In this document: positions 49,101 through 61,460 of the stretch, one piece after another
Layout: every line of letters starts with the position of its first letter
Numbering within the stretch: the stretch's first letter is position 1
NCBI RefSeq assembly: GCF_000524195.1
Contig: NW_020170430.1
Coordinates: 63,799-127,798, forward strand
Length of the DNA: 64,000 bases
Reading direction: 5' to 3'
Origin: Echinococcus granulosus
Taxonomy: Eukaryota; Platyhelminthes; Cestoda; Cyclophyllidea; Taeniidae
Translations under genes and position numbers: made by a program
Notes under the pieces: generated by a model
Told to the model about the DNA's origin: nothing
The model's input: the letters and a program-made list of their open reading frames with translations, nothing else
Databases searched by the model: none

Positions 49101-50014
49101 TGCTCCTCCAGCGAGAATGGGCTTTGCGACACTAAATCGACCGCATTATCGCATCCTTGCAGCAACTTCATACGCAGCATTAGTGTAAGCTTTTGAATTT
49201 GATTAAGGAAGACAATATCCTTTCCATCAACATGACAGAACATTCAAACAGCAGGGGTCTCATCAAATAACTTCCAGTAAAGAGTGGATTGCAGTCTATT
49301 AAACAACTCACTGTCAATAGCAACAAGGCAATAATAAAACTTTCCAATGTGTCGTAATGTTGAAATCGTATGCTTAAAAGTGGCAGAATGCAACAAGTAC
49401 CATAGTAAACAGCAGCAGAAGTCATCAAAACGTCTGGTAGCAATGTCGCATACACGTGACGTCCCAATTTTCCAGTTTGAGCCCGGTGCTAGAGTTGTGT
49501 GCCAGGTATTCTTTATTGACTTATGACAAATGATTGAACCAAGTCATGCTCCAAGCGGATTATTTGAGAACAAAATAGAGCGGACGTAAAATGTTCTTGC
49601 TTTGAGAAAAATTAATTTTCTATTAGATTTTGAGTGGGAATTGATGCAGTCAAAAAGGACAATTAGAGTTACAGTAAAAAATAAAAAAAACCTAAGCAGC
49701 TGTGATGGTCACTATCACTTTGAAGCCCTGGTGATAAATATATTAAACATATGGTTCGCCAGAAAAGCGGAGCGGTGTTTTTACAATGATATTATTCCAG
49801 TGCACAAGGATTCATAATAGCAGGAGTGGGTAGGAAGTTTACCCTAAATGATGAAGCCACATAAGAGGTTAAGCATGGATTTTAAAAAAATAATACAGTC
49901 ACATTACCAAAGTTCCAGGGACGATTTAGGAGGTTCATCCTTGCCCTCCGCTAACTCTCGCTTGATCACAATCATGGGATCAGCAGTGAGCAGAGCGAAG
50001 TCATAGAAGTCCAT
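37118..50014 (-). CDS. 2DBD nuclear receptor: two tandem DNA-binding domains plus ligand-binding domain
   Basis: Ligand-regulated transcription factor of the double-DBD class. Twelve coding exons join in phase to 1,116 residues: 50014-49908, 47562-47536, 47456-46796, 45088-44941, 42282-42176, 42094-41947, 41272-40512, 39916-39442, 39133-38922, 38781-38391, 37849-37769, 37350-37118. Residues 17-20 (IKRE) fit a SUMO consensus. DBD-I: finger 1 at 244-265 with P-box CEACKK, and a complete second finger. DBD-II: finger 1 at 329-350 with P-box CEGCKG, and a complete second finger. Only about 15 residues of linker separate them. A long hinge (about 400-880) has a Gln/His tract (about 451-472) and a Ser-rich tract. 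The LBD carries a signature-like [20 protein letters not shown]. Helix 12 reads LFVQMF (1084-1089), with Gln where Glu is usual. The first ATG in the 5' exon was taken as the start. The 27-nt exon at 47536-47562 is the least certain, although it restores phase exactly. Confidence 0.93.
41050..41125 (-). repeat. CAG/CAC-rich tract encoding poly-Gln/His
   Basis: Imperfect trinucleotide tract inside the receptor hinge exon, giving runs of Gln and His at residues about 451-472. It is translated, mixed in codons and probably variable between strains. Confidence 0.8.
42960..43260. other. CpG-rich segment inside the intron between the two DBDs
   Basis: This stretch of the 2.7-kb intron is much richer in CG dinucleotides than its flanks (including an alternating CG patch near 43063-43080) and contains a run of ten C at 43196-43205. 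Frames here carry no recognisable domain. It could be an internal promoter or enhancer of the receptor gene. Confidence 0.3.
45100..46780. other. Receptor intron splitting DBD-I
   Basis: Large intron between the two zinc fingers of DBD-I. Nothing else was recognised in it; frames at 45324-45653 and 46053-46319 (plus) are unsupported. Confidence 0.5.
47570..49900. other. Receptor intron 1, no other gene recognised
   Basis: Intron between coding exon 1 (49908-50014) and the 27-nt exon. Frames of 60-102 codons occur on both strands but without domains or splice support. Confidence 0.5.
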
Positions 50015-50048
50015 CGCACAACCTCCAGCCAGACGCAATACAGCCGAA
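50015..50048 (-). other. 5' UTR portion of receptor exon carrying the start codon
   Basis: A splice acceptor (TTCACAG) ends at 50049 on the minus strand, followed by 34 bases without an ATG before the initiator at 50014. An upstream non-coding exon or a spliced leader therefore probably joins here. Confidence 0.5.
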
Positions 50049-50049
50049 C

Positions 50050-53000
50050 TGTGAATGCTGCACTGATGTTAACCGTTTGGTGCCGTAGTCGGGGCTCCTA
50101 TTCTTGCCCAACCCCGGACCAACTACTGCCCTGCCCGCGTGAGAACGCGCACCATCGATCGATAATTTTTCATTAGCCTCGCCACAATGACTCATTAGCC
50201 GGGATGAGCGCATGCGGTACGGGAGCGCGGGAAACAAATTTTTTGGTTTTGAGCGTAATTTATGTCTGTGTGCTTATAATTCATGTCTCCTAGGGTCAAC
50301 TAATTCAAGTTGTTCCCATGGAAGACCGGCGATGCGGGGAACACCAACTGTTTGATGGGCGTGTGAGTGTGGGTTTGATGTGAGTAATGGATACTTATAC
50401 AACGTCCAAAGTTTCCATCTTTAATAGGCATTAATATTGACAATGGTATAAAATTTACTTATATTTACCATTTAAGGGCTTATAAGTCTTTTAAGATGAT
50501 ACTAAGAGTTTACTGAGGAAGAACCCACGTAATTGGAAATGAACGGTTTAGAAGTGCCTTCAAAGCTGACAGTCGGGGTAGATGAAAACAGTCGCGGAAT
50601 CTTCACTCATTTTAGACATCGGAAGCGTTGCTTGTAGCACATACAGTTGAAAATAGGAGAATCCAAACATTTCACTACTCTATCACAACAATGAGGCTTA
50701 TTCATAAAAAAGCATTCCAGACAAGACGATTTGATGAAACCTGCTTGCGCTTAAAAATGTAATTGTGACCGCCAATGATAGACCAAACATTATCGCAAAA
50801 CTTATATAATTTTAATTAGGTTGGATTTTACCGCAACTATCTACCAAATTGCATTTGGGGTATCCAAATATTTTTACTCTTGGAGGGGATACTATCAAAA
50901 CATTTCGCAAAATTACTACCACCTGAGAAAGTTGTGGGCTTGTAAACGATTGATGGAGGACGATTTTGTAAACCACAAAACTCATTTCGCCAAATATATG
51001 ATAAAACTAAATTATTCTGACTGGAATTAGAAATAGGTCTTATGTTGTTTTACACCAGTCTTTCGTACACTAACTGCAGAAAAGATAATGACTCACAATA
51101 ATCTTTGGGGAATTTCAGTAAGGAAAATATTGCAATTTTGGTTAGAAACATAAAATCACAGTGCCAGTGTAATTTTTCAATTGGTAGTTGCTAAAGTTTT
51201 GGTAAACGGCTGGACAAACTAATCCGAAAATCCTTAACTTTCACCTTAGTGGCTGAATGCACGTGACTGAAAATTCGCCCCTACAAACGCAGCAATAAGG
51301 CCAAATCGCTCCCATAACCGCGTCGGTTTTTCCCACTCCTTTTTAAGTAAAACGGGTTTGCAGTTTGATAACTGAGCGAATAAATACTTCGGGTCCATTA
51401 CCTCCACTGAAACGTTGGTTGCGGCGTTCCTACGCAAATTAACTGACTCTAACTGGGACATGCTTAACAGCGTCATAAAACAATGAAACAACTGAAATGG
51501 GCACCAAAGCCTCCTCATAGGTTAAATACTCTTTAACATTATTTTAGCTTAAGATGGCTCTTTTTATTCACCCAGACAATGGAAATAAAGACTTTAAACT
51601 CGACAAATTCGATGTCAGCTTAAAGGAAATTCAGTTTTAATTTGCTACCTTTGCTGGATTAATTCTACTTAACTGAGCAATCTATTTGCGCACCTAATGC
51701 TAAAAATAGATAATCTTTTAATAAAATGGATAAAAGTAAAAGCAAAGGATAGTTCGAGTTGATAAACATTGCTTGGATCCCATTTAACGTACTTTTAAAC
51801 AAAATACAAATGAACGCCTCAAACGTAGATTATTTGCATCGACGAGTGAAACAATGGTAAACTGTTTTGTTTATTCAGCATTCTAAAAGGTTACTAAAAA
51901 GTTCTTAAAATGGGGAATGGGAATGTTTAATGTTGACACAATTCAGCACCCGCACTACGTTTGCTCATGGACCTATTGACCGTTGTTTTAGGGGAAGAGC
52001 CGCCTATTCGTCTAATCATGAAAGATCTCGCACAATTTTGTAACAAATTTCCAAAAAATTGTCATTGGTATGGACTACGATTCCCTAGTGTGGTTTACCA
52101 ATCTGTAAATCAAAGCCGCGTAAATCCATTTCCCTGTAGTAGCAAGAGTCTCCCGTAAGCGAGGTGGTGGAGTTTATATGGGGGTTAAAACTATTACCAA
52201 AGATTACTTTATAAATGAAAAAGTTAAGTTTATAATGTGTGCATGAATAAATCTGTCATATATATAGTCAGTCGGTCAAAAGAGTTTCATCATTAGCTTT
52301 AGTCTTGGGATATTCCGATGGTTCATTTTAGGAAAAGGATTATGCTAATAAAAGAAAGGGTATATCGTGTGTATTGCCACTTTGATTTTTTAAAAAAAGT
52401 GACATAACTGTGCAGAGGGATTACAAGGAGCACTACTAATCCATTTTACTGCGAAATTTTGGTACGGCTTTATAGCAAATATTATACCTTCATGCAAATA
52501 CTGCAACCGAATTGGAGGTAAGGTTAAAAAACCATCCATTGTAAAGGAGAAGCTAGACTAATGTCATTCCAAATGTTATGCCAGAGCATGCCGACCTGGA
52601 AAATTTAGTTCCAGTAATTTGCTAATGTAATTCATGTTAAAATTTCGAGTGAAAAGTGCATTTACCCAAACTATTGCATTGTTTGGCAGATTGTGACTAA
52701 AAATAGCCAGCGCTAACTAGGTGTACTTTAATGAAAATTCCATGTCATGCATTACAAAATTTGCACGCGTCCGTTTAGTAGAAGGAATTCTATTTATTAT
52801 TCTACGAAAATATCTGAACAAGTCAAAGGATGGGAAAACATCATTTTGGTGTTAAAGTTATTTTGGACATCTTTACAGAAGAACGCTATTGAAAGTCATT
52901 TTAAAATTGTGTGAATGATATGGGGGGAGTAAAACTTTTTGATAAAACCTTAGCGCCATCACATAAATAGAATTGCAGTTTGATACGACCATATGGATGT

Positions 53001-53870
53001 ACCAATGATACAGGAGCGGACGCAAAATGCGTGCGAGAGTAAATACTGGCATAATCTTATTTGCATATACGATGATACTGCATGAGTGTCCTAATCGGAA
53101 CTAGAAAATCTCGTTTGAGGGGGAAATTTCGGCAGCTCGACTACAAAGAGTTTAACTATGCACAATTTCCTACCTCTACACAATTTCCTACCTCTACAGA
53201 TGCGGGCGAAGGTTTAAAACTTAGGCAGCCAATCGACTTAATCCTAAACTGATGCAAAAAATTCGATGATAAACACTAAAAAGCCGCTAGATCATAATGA
53301 ATTAGGCAATGGAAGGACTGGGCCCCATAGCAGTGCTTTTGACACAAACTTATTTGATTGACGCAGCTCAGTTTTACATAATAATGCCCTACGGACTGGT
53401 CTAGGAGAGTTGGTCCTCAGTGATCTGGTGATGAAGAATGACAAGCCATCGAAGGCAACCGCGGGGTACCAACTCCTATTAGGGAAGGGAGGGGAGGTGT
53501 GGCTAATTTGGTATGGTTGGCGTGACATGGCGTTAAGGGTGCTAATGATGCTCCTCCTACCCTAAGTAAGTGTGAGAGGGTGCTTAACTGGGCTGTCTCC
53601 CCAAGGGAGTATACAGCCGTTTTCGTCGCCAGAGCAAGGAGTGGAGATGGAAGGAAAGAGCGAGAGCTAGAGCAAGCAAGAGAGCGTTTGTACTGGTTCA
53701 CACCAACCTATCTGCAAATGGGTTCACCACCGCACACACGCGCCCGCGTGTTATGATCCGAATCGGGGTCAAGTGGCGTGTTGTGTAGCAAACCGGACCA
53801 CCAGAACAAGGAAATATAACGAGGTCACACGCACATATACATAGAGCCCACACATGTGCGCATGGACCGA
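50050..53870. other. Probable 5' intron or intergenic region of the receptor gene
   Basis: Mostly AT-rich with no recognised coding region. A GC-richer, CT-rich stretch at 53290-53700 has open frames on the minus strand without similarity to anything I know. Confidence 0.4.
53161..53196 (+). repeat. Two perfect 18-bp tandem copies
   Basis: The unit CACAATTTCCTACCTCTA occurs twice head to tail with no mismatch. Confidence 0.9.
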
Positions 53871-53881
53871 GGAGACTCACC

Positions 53882-54660
53882 TTTCCGAGGATTTCGAGTA
53901 AGTGAAGGTGACAACGACGACTGATGATGCCTCTGCTGCTTCAGGATCCAGCTCCTACTGCGACACGGCGACTGTGTTGGTACAATGCTTGTGTGTGGGT
54001 ACGTATGTGTGCGTATGCGTGCGTGTGTGTGCGCGTGTTGTTCATTTAGCCATTCTTGCTACGTGCGCGCATGCGTGCTGAGTAAAATTATGACCCGATT
54101 GGCGGATACTTTCGTGTCTCCTCCCCGCCTCTAAACCCTGGCATTCGCCCTTCTCCCCTCCCCCCTTCCGTCGTTGGTGAGGTAACAAAACACCAGGCAC
54201 GCGTGCGCAGTGGTGCGTATGTATGTGTGCTGGTGCATGAATGCGCGCCGTTACTTCCCCTTGTGCGCACAACGGCGTCCGCCATTGCGCGCTTGCCGAA
54301 TAGTCTGCGCGCGGGCCAATGGTTGAAGGGCGCGACAAATCGAATTTGCGTTTGCTGGGCGCCCATTTGCTAGTGGCAAACTGGAATCCGGATACTGGGT
54401 CTTGCGCAGGAGCACGTGCACACACACACGCACGCGCGGTGTTGCGTAAGCCCAAGTCCGCTGCTGCTGCCGGTGCAAAGAACGTAATCTGGAACAGGGA
54501 CACACACACAGCGCGTCTGGTTCGTCTGGTCACATAAAAAGCAAACCCCTCAAACACATACTTGCCCATGAATGCAAACACACGCATACAGCCGCATGAG
54601 TCAAAGAGCTTTTGGTGTTGGCCGTTCACAAGCACTGGATTCAAACGTTTCGGACGCAAG
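53882..54660 (-). promoter_or_regulatory. CpG-rich putative promoter and non-coding first exon of the receptor
   Basis: This roughly 0.8-kb segment is strikingly rich in CG and in alternating purine-pyrimidine runs (GT/GC-rich at 53989-54039; CA/CG-rich at about 54416-54437 and 54500-54512), unlike the AT-rich flanks. On the minus strand a good donor, CGGAAAG/GTGAGT, lies at 53881, so a non-coding exon ending at 53882 could splice to the acceptor at 50049 in front of the receptor start codon. A 205-codon minus-strand frame covers the island, but its translation looks like CpG and repeat sequence rather than a protein. The link to the receptor is inferred from orientation and splice sites only. 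Confidence 0.35.
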
Positions 54661-54699
54661 ACTGTCCGCTTTTCAGGTGACCTGCTGCGCGGTACTTAA

Positions 54700-57600
54700 C
54701 AAATGCCTTGTTTTTTTGTCGTACCATAGGAGAGGTGTCTTACGGCTCTAAGTCTTACTTTGTGCTTTTAGCTTACCCGAACTACCCTCGAGCGTTCCAG
54801 AGAATATTCGGAAAAACAGTGAAAATCAACAATTCTTTCGACAGAGTGAGCAAAGAAGAGTTTAGTACCATTGTTGTGATTTGATTGCGATACTTTTCGT
54901 AAATGTACATCGATTTAATTTGGCCTATCAACAGTCATTCACTTCAGATATTTTTTAAATACATTTCGTAGTTTACAAATGTTCACAAACTTGAAGCCGT
55001 ATTATTCATCGAGTTCCATAACCCTGACGTATAATAAACTATTCATAAAGTAATGCTTAAATATATTCCATTTATTAATTTCACGAAACTTATTTCCAAA
55101 TAACAGTTTTTCGATCTGATTTGTGCTGATTTACTGGTCTGTACAGAAAAAGATTGAAACCTATGAAATGATCATTTGAGGGGGCAGTCAATCTTGACCA
55201 CGTTTTGAGTAAATCACAAAAGGTTTGTTATTTACTGAACAACTGGCAAAACCTATAGAATTCAAACCATGTATTTTAACAACAGATCTCACTTGGAATC
55301 AAGGGACTAAAATAGGGAATATGGCAATACTATTGGAGAGAGTGATTAAATCTGGTTCTTTATAATTATCCAATCTTTGGACCTAAACAGGCACAAAGGA
55401 AGACGTGCTAAGAAACTCAAATTAAAAATATAATGTTCTGATAAGACGCAAAATGTTGTAAGAAAGAACATTAGGACTGTAGATGTTACAACTGAATGGA
55501 CTTATAAAAGAATTAGATAAAAAACTAAGGAATAGGAAATAAAACGTTTTTAGACTTAAAATCACAATTCAAATCTTGTTTTCTAACTATCGTGTCCTTG
55601 TGGTGCAGCGGGGTGTTATGACAACCTTTGCATGATTAACCAATCTACTAATTGACTCCCTTAAAATTAGAGGGACAGCTAGTACGATATAAACTAAAAT
55701 AACGAACCCAAATAAGCATAACATTGGCACAAAAGAAAATCCGCCTATTGTGCCTCCTATCACTTAATTAATTGAGCAATTTTTACCCCGAAGGCAAAGA
55801 ACCACGCTCCATTTAGCGCTTTGTAGCAGCTACAACAGCGCTAGAGCAAGTGAATGATGGACAGAGCAGCAAGTGGCGCTCTTCTTTGCACAGATTCTCA
55901 CTGACTCTGCTAACCATACTATATCCCATTTCTTCCAATAATAATTTCTTGAATTCCTCATTTAAACGTCAATATATATTTCCAATAAGACGTGCCTGCC
56001 AATGAGAGTAAACATATTTAGAATAATAATTTAACTTTTACAAAAGACCAATGAACCGTTGAACTAGATTTCTCCATTAAATTTTCTTCGATCTAGGTAA
56101 TTAAAAAAAAGAATTATTTGAATTCTTCTTATCCTTGGATGTGCAACGCCATGGTACATGAAATAAATTTTACACGTGAAAATATGGTCACACCGTTCAG
56201 CATGTGTTCTTCCATATAGGCTCTAACCACTTCTTAGGATATCTCGCACAATTTTCTAAGTAAATTTAAAATGTAAATTTAAATAATGCAAACAATGCAT
56301 CCACTACTTCATGATTGTCTTTCTGGCATGCAATGGTAGGGCTTAAGGCTTGAGCAGACAGAACGCTAAGTATTTAATACTTTGAATCAAAACCATCTGA
56401 AAATTCCATGCTCTTGGTATTAGTGTTGTTTGCCTACAAGTATTTAGGCCGAGACTCCGGTTTCTTGAGTTAATCGTAGTAGGCTACTTATATGTTCTAT
56501 TGGAAGTATAAACCGTATTCAATTCTTTTTCCTTCAATATTTTTTACATCCATTCATTTAATTAAGGAACAAATATTTGCTATCATGTTCAGATTATAAA
56601 TTATTTTGAATTCCCAATGAGCTGAGTTACAGAAATTTAAAGGCGAAAGAAACCACTAAATATCACAAGTGGTGATAAATATAAAAATGCCGTTTTGCTT
56701 ACTTTCCATAAACTTTTGTATTCTGGTCGCCACTACTTATTTACCTTTATACAAATCAAATCAAGTTAGAGAAAAATGTACAATAACATTGTTCTTAAAA
56801 TAAAAATAAATAGGTAGAAAATTAAGCTAACCACAAGAAGCAAAGAGTTATACAACACAGATATAAGAGATTTTTAACTACTGAAGAGATGGGTAAGATT
56901 ACATACGATAACTTGAAGCTCCTTCAGCTCCAAAATAATGAGAAATGTGGGGTTAAATTTAAGAGTTATTTTCATAGACTTATCAGGCTAAAACCTTCAC
57001 TGTCATCTACTCATGCAAGCGCAGGAATGCAAGAGCCATTAAAAACAGTGGAAATAAAAAAATTGGTTAACATTCCCCTACATTAAGGATAAATCCGCTT
57101 CAAATGTATCATTACACAGTCATGAAAATTAAAGCCTGGTCAAATTTTTGCATAGCAATATCAACAGGAAAGTGGTCACACTTGCTGGTTTTTCTCACCA
57201 CCAACTGGGATGTGTCCGTTCACAGCTTGCAATTATCATGTGTGTATAGCCAGTGAAATAAAAAAACTCTTCCATAAATTTATTTTAGGGGTTAAACACA
57301 AGTTTACATTGAGCAAATTTGTGCTTTTGATGGAAGGAGATAAATTAGATGCTAGAATTACTTTCACATTGATATTTATTCTTCACTGGTGTAAAAGACC
57401 AAAAAGAATGACCACCCTCCATTTAATGTATAGACGATAGGTTTATCTACCTTACCAAACACCTTTCACGAACAGTGGTTGTGACCGTGGCAGCATTGGT
57501 ATCATCAACGCTGCAGGGATAGGAGTAAATTCAGGGAGAGGTGTAAGGATGGGAGGAAGGGGTTGTGTGCTCACATCCCAGTCCTCACACTAAATGGAAT

Positions 57601-60600
57601 GATTTATAAGTCTCCGCCCATAAATGCTATTTCCACTGGCACATGAGCTATGAAGAGGCAGAGGCGTAAACACGCAAGCTTGTATTTGAAGGGGGGAGGG
57701 ATAGAGGACCATGGAACACCCCTTGCACCCACTTCCTCTATCCCACTTGACACTCGAGGACGAATGGGTAAACTGGAGGACGGATGGATGGGTGACGATT
57801 CCCACGCAGCGGCGATTGATGGACTTTGCCGAAACAGGCGCCACGCCTGTGGAACCACGCTCACACCCTACCTCAACCATTCACTCCGCCACTCTTTCGT
57901 GGGTACACAAACTTTTTCTTTATCTCCCTTTTCGCACTTCTATCAATGAAAAACATCAAATGGCAGACCAGATGCTATGTTTATGACGCTGCAGATCACT
58001 TTGAGAGAATTCGATTGAAAGTTCATTGTAAAAAAACAAGCCACCTAGTATGATTCTTCAGTCTAAAGTAGAGATAAGTGGGCAACCGTAATGTATTTTT
58101 CCCATCGCTCGTGCCTTCATCTAAGGCAGCGTCTACTAGCCAATATTTTGGTGTTTTAATGGCATTTAAGGTGTGTAGACATTGTGTTAGTCAGAAAATA
58201 TAAACGATTACCGGAAAAAAAGATTAATGGAATGTAGATAATGAGTACAACAACTAGTTTGAAATGTGACGAGATATCTTAACAATGCCTAAAAATAGAA
58301 GTTTATTTTTTGCTTGAGTCTAATAAGGAGGCATTCAAAGAAGTTGGTGTGTAATATTCAATTTATATGTATAAGCAAATTAGCTAATTTGGAGGAAAAT
58401 TATCCATTTGCTAAACCAGCGATTGAAATCACCAGTATTAGTCTTAGGTGTGTTATACTTTAAAATGGAAAAGATTAGAAACTACCTGGAACATTTAGCA
58501 GCGCTGATAACCATTGCTTTGCATTGTGGCTATCAAGACTAAAATTGATTTGCTAAAGCATCCCATCTACTGCAGTATACTCACATTAAGAAACCTTAAA
58601 ATACAAATATACGTGCAAATTTTCCCGTAAGGTTCGTATTTAAAAAAATGTGATCCCAAATCCGAGTATCACGGTTGCTACCATACCTGTTAAGAAGCTG
58701 GACAAATAAGACAACACAAATGGTGAAGCGGGAGGAGAAGGGGTGGATGAAAGGGCTACATGGCTTCCCACATTAATTTCCACAGTAAGTGTGGTGATCC
58801 TTAAAGGACAAATCTTAACGACGACAATTGAAAGCACTACTCAAGATGTCATCATCTAACATCTAGGACAAGTTCCCACCAGAGCGGTGTCAAACCACTT
58901 CAGCCACATGTTGTAATGTCCGAATCTCTTTCTCTTCACCGCCCCCTCCCTTTGTAAGTGGTATTTTTGTCATTGTAGGCGAATGCCACTAATGCACAGC
59001 GAAAATGAAGGTAAATTATTTTCAAAGTGCGGAAGTGAGTGAGGGAGGCAGGGATGTAGGGAGGGAGGGAAAGTGTGGTTTTGAAAAACATCTGGTCCCA
59101 TTCCCACCGCACAACAGTCATAAATTTTTACCTACCCTTAAGAAACTGAGGTAACCAGTTACGTTAACAACCTACCGCAGATTTACACTAATACTAACAT
59201 AAAAGGAACTACCGGGGCTTTCTACCACAATGTAGTCGCTGGCAGTAGTTAAGTTGGTTCATGCGTTATGAGCAACAAAATGAATATGAAATATGTTAAG
59301 TAATTATACCTTAACGACCAGTTGATAACTAACATCTACAAATCAACAGAAGTGAATTCGAGAAGGCAAATTTGAGTGAATTTGGAAGCAAATCACTAAT
59401 AATTAGCAAGTGATTAAATAGTAATCTACTAACAATTAAACAATAATCTTATTAAAGTAATATACAAAACTAAATACTTTTTGAACATTTACAAAGAACA
59501 CATTTGTTGCTATAACAGTTTTCCAAAAAAATTAAGTTAGTGAACGCTATAATTCCATAAGAAATGTGTCATAAATCCTACCGGCAATCATTTCGTAAGA
59601 CTTAATGAAAGGACGCTAGTTTCCCAAAATACGACAATATGTTAAGAGATTAAGATAAAACTAGCCGCATTTATAAGCTATTTCAGTCGCGTACACGACA
59701 AGCCACGTTTCCATGTGCAGTGCCCGCGCCCAATAAGCGTATTAGACATCTGCTGAGCATTTGGTAAGCGGCGGTACCTCATGGGTCGCTTATCGAACGC
59801 TCGTCTGTGCATTAGGCATCGTGAATAAGACAGAGAGGTTAGGCAACGTCTAATGCATATTTAAAAAGTTTTAAACCAGTTATCAGTCAGACTTCTGATT
59901 TGTAGATGCTGTAGGCGCATGTAATCCCCGTAGCGCACACCATGATTCCCACTTACCTTAAAAAAGCTGACCTGAAATCCTACTTTTTCAGAAAATCTAG
60001 TATACTATGGAAAAGCTTCCAGTTTGCTTAAAGGAAAAATTCAGGTTTCTGTGTTTTAAAGCTGAACATATATTTGTACGAGAGTAAGGGAATGTTCACA
60101 ATTATTAACATTTCACTGGAGTAAATGATAACCTGCAAATTCGATTAAAAATGGATCTAACTATTAAGATTCTCTGCTTACTTGATTTAGTAAGTAAGCA
60201 ATAACAGAAGTTATTTGTGATACATGAAATAAATCCAATGCTTATGTAAAAATAACCACACGCCCTGCAGAGAAACATCTATAAAATTTAGAGCAGAGTT
60301 TTTTTGTGAATGAAAAAACCACGATATCCTCTCAAACGTACATGATAGGCCCTAGTTAATGTCACGATTAAAAAAATCTTTGCTTGGGACAGATAGCTAA
60401 CAATAGAGCAATTTTACTGAGTGTGATTTAATATGCTAAACTTTGATTTATCTTGAGGAGAGAAACTATTCAGCCATGGCATGGTATTTTCCACTTTTCG
60501 ACGTCTGTGGTCGTACCTTGCTAAACCGTTATTAATCATTCATATGCATTGTCGATCCTACACGTGCTCTAATTTGCTAAAAATCATAAAACCATGAATT

Positions 60601-61440
60601 TTCGGGTGATTACTGATTGTCTTTTTACAAACTAGGATTTTGCCCTTTTGCACCCACTAGAATAACTTAGTCGACAGCATGCATGCTTGATATTGGACAA
60701 ATTAAACTGTGGAAACAGCCTTTTGAATAGACAAACTTCTATTTTGGTAGTTTTAAGTAGTAAAGTTATTTTAAATGTTTTCTTGGTAATTATAGAAGCA
60801 GATAAACAACAAGGTGCATAACTCCTGAATAAGTACACCCAATTCAAGAAGGCAACAGGTAGAGACATCTGAATACTTTTCTTTCTTTACATGAGCCAGT
60901 ATAGCTTAACGCTACTGCTACCCGAATCTGAGGGAAAATCAGCTACCCCTGATCAGATGTTTCACCCTTTAAACATAATAGAACTAAAAGAAGTTAAATG
61001 TTTTAGGCTAGAAACACTGTTGTTTGCATATCAATCAATGCATTTACAACGCAATTCGGAACAGCCAGTTATCATGAATTGATAAGTAGTAAATGGTACC
61101 CATTTAAAACTTATAACATACCGCACGGCTAAAGTATTTCTACTAAAGAATTGCAAACATGCCGATTGCGTTTTCAAATAATGTAATCTTCGAAAAAATT
61201 AGAGATTATTGGCTTCGCGATTTGGCATCCTATTTGAAACCATACACGACCCGCCGAACAGAATGAAAAACTAAAATTAGGTTAAAATATGTCTGAATGT
61301 CATATTCATCCTTTATGGCAATTTCTGTTATTCATGAATTACGACTTATTAAGCTTTAAAATAAATTAGCTTATTTTGATAAAAAGAAGCAAAAAACCGC
61401 CCGCCTTCCGACTAAGTAGTGCAGATGAAAGCAGCTAAGC
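54700..61440. other. AT-rich region, no gene recognised
   Basis: Long stretch with few open frames. A GC-richer patch at 57480-57950 has overlapping frames on both strands but no recognisable protein. A minus frame at 58640-58837 ends in a hydrophobic segment (SFLTGMVATVILGFGITFF) that could be membrane-spanning, but it lacks other support. No RNA genes or transposon proteins were identified. Confidence 0.4.
59051..59069 (+). other. G-quadruplex motif
   Basis: Four GGG runs with loops of 5, 1 and 1 bases (GGGATGTAGGGAGGGAGGG) fit the canonical quadruplex pattern. No gene was recognised close by. Confidence 0.6.
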
Positions 61441-61460
61441 GCTTGACATTGTCTCTGCAG

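Noticed and set aside
54042..54659. 205-codon minus-strand open frame
   Set aside because: It covers the CpG-rich and CA-repeat island. The translation is repeat-driven (Cys/Arg/Ala/His runs) with no domain, so the open frame is best explained by base composition.
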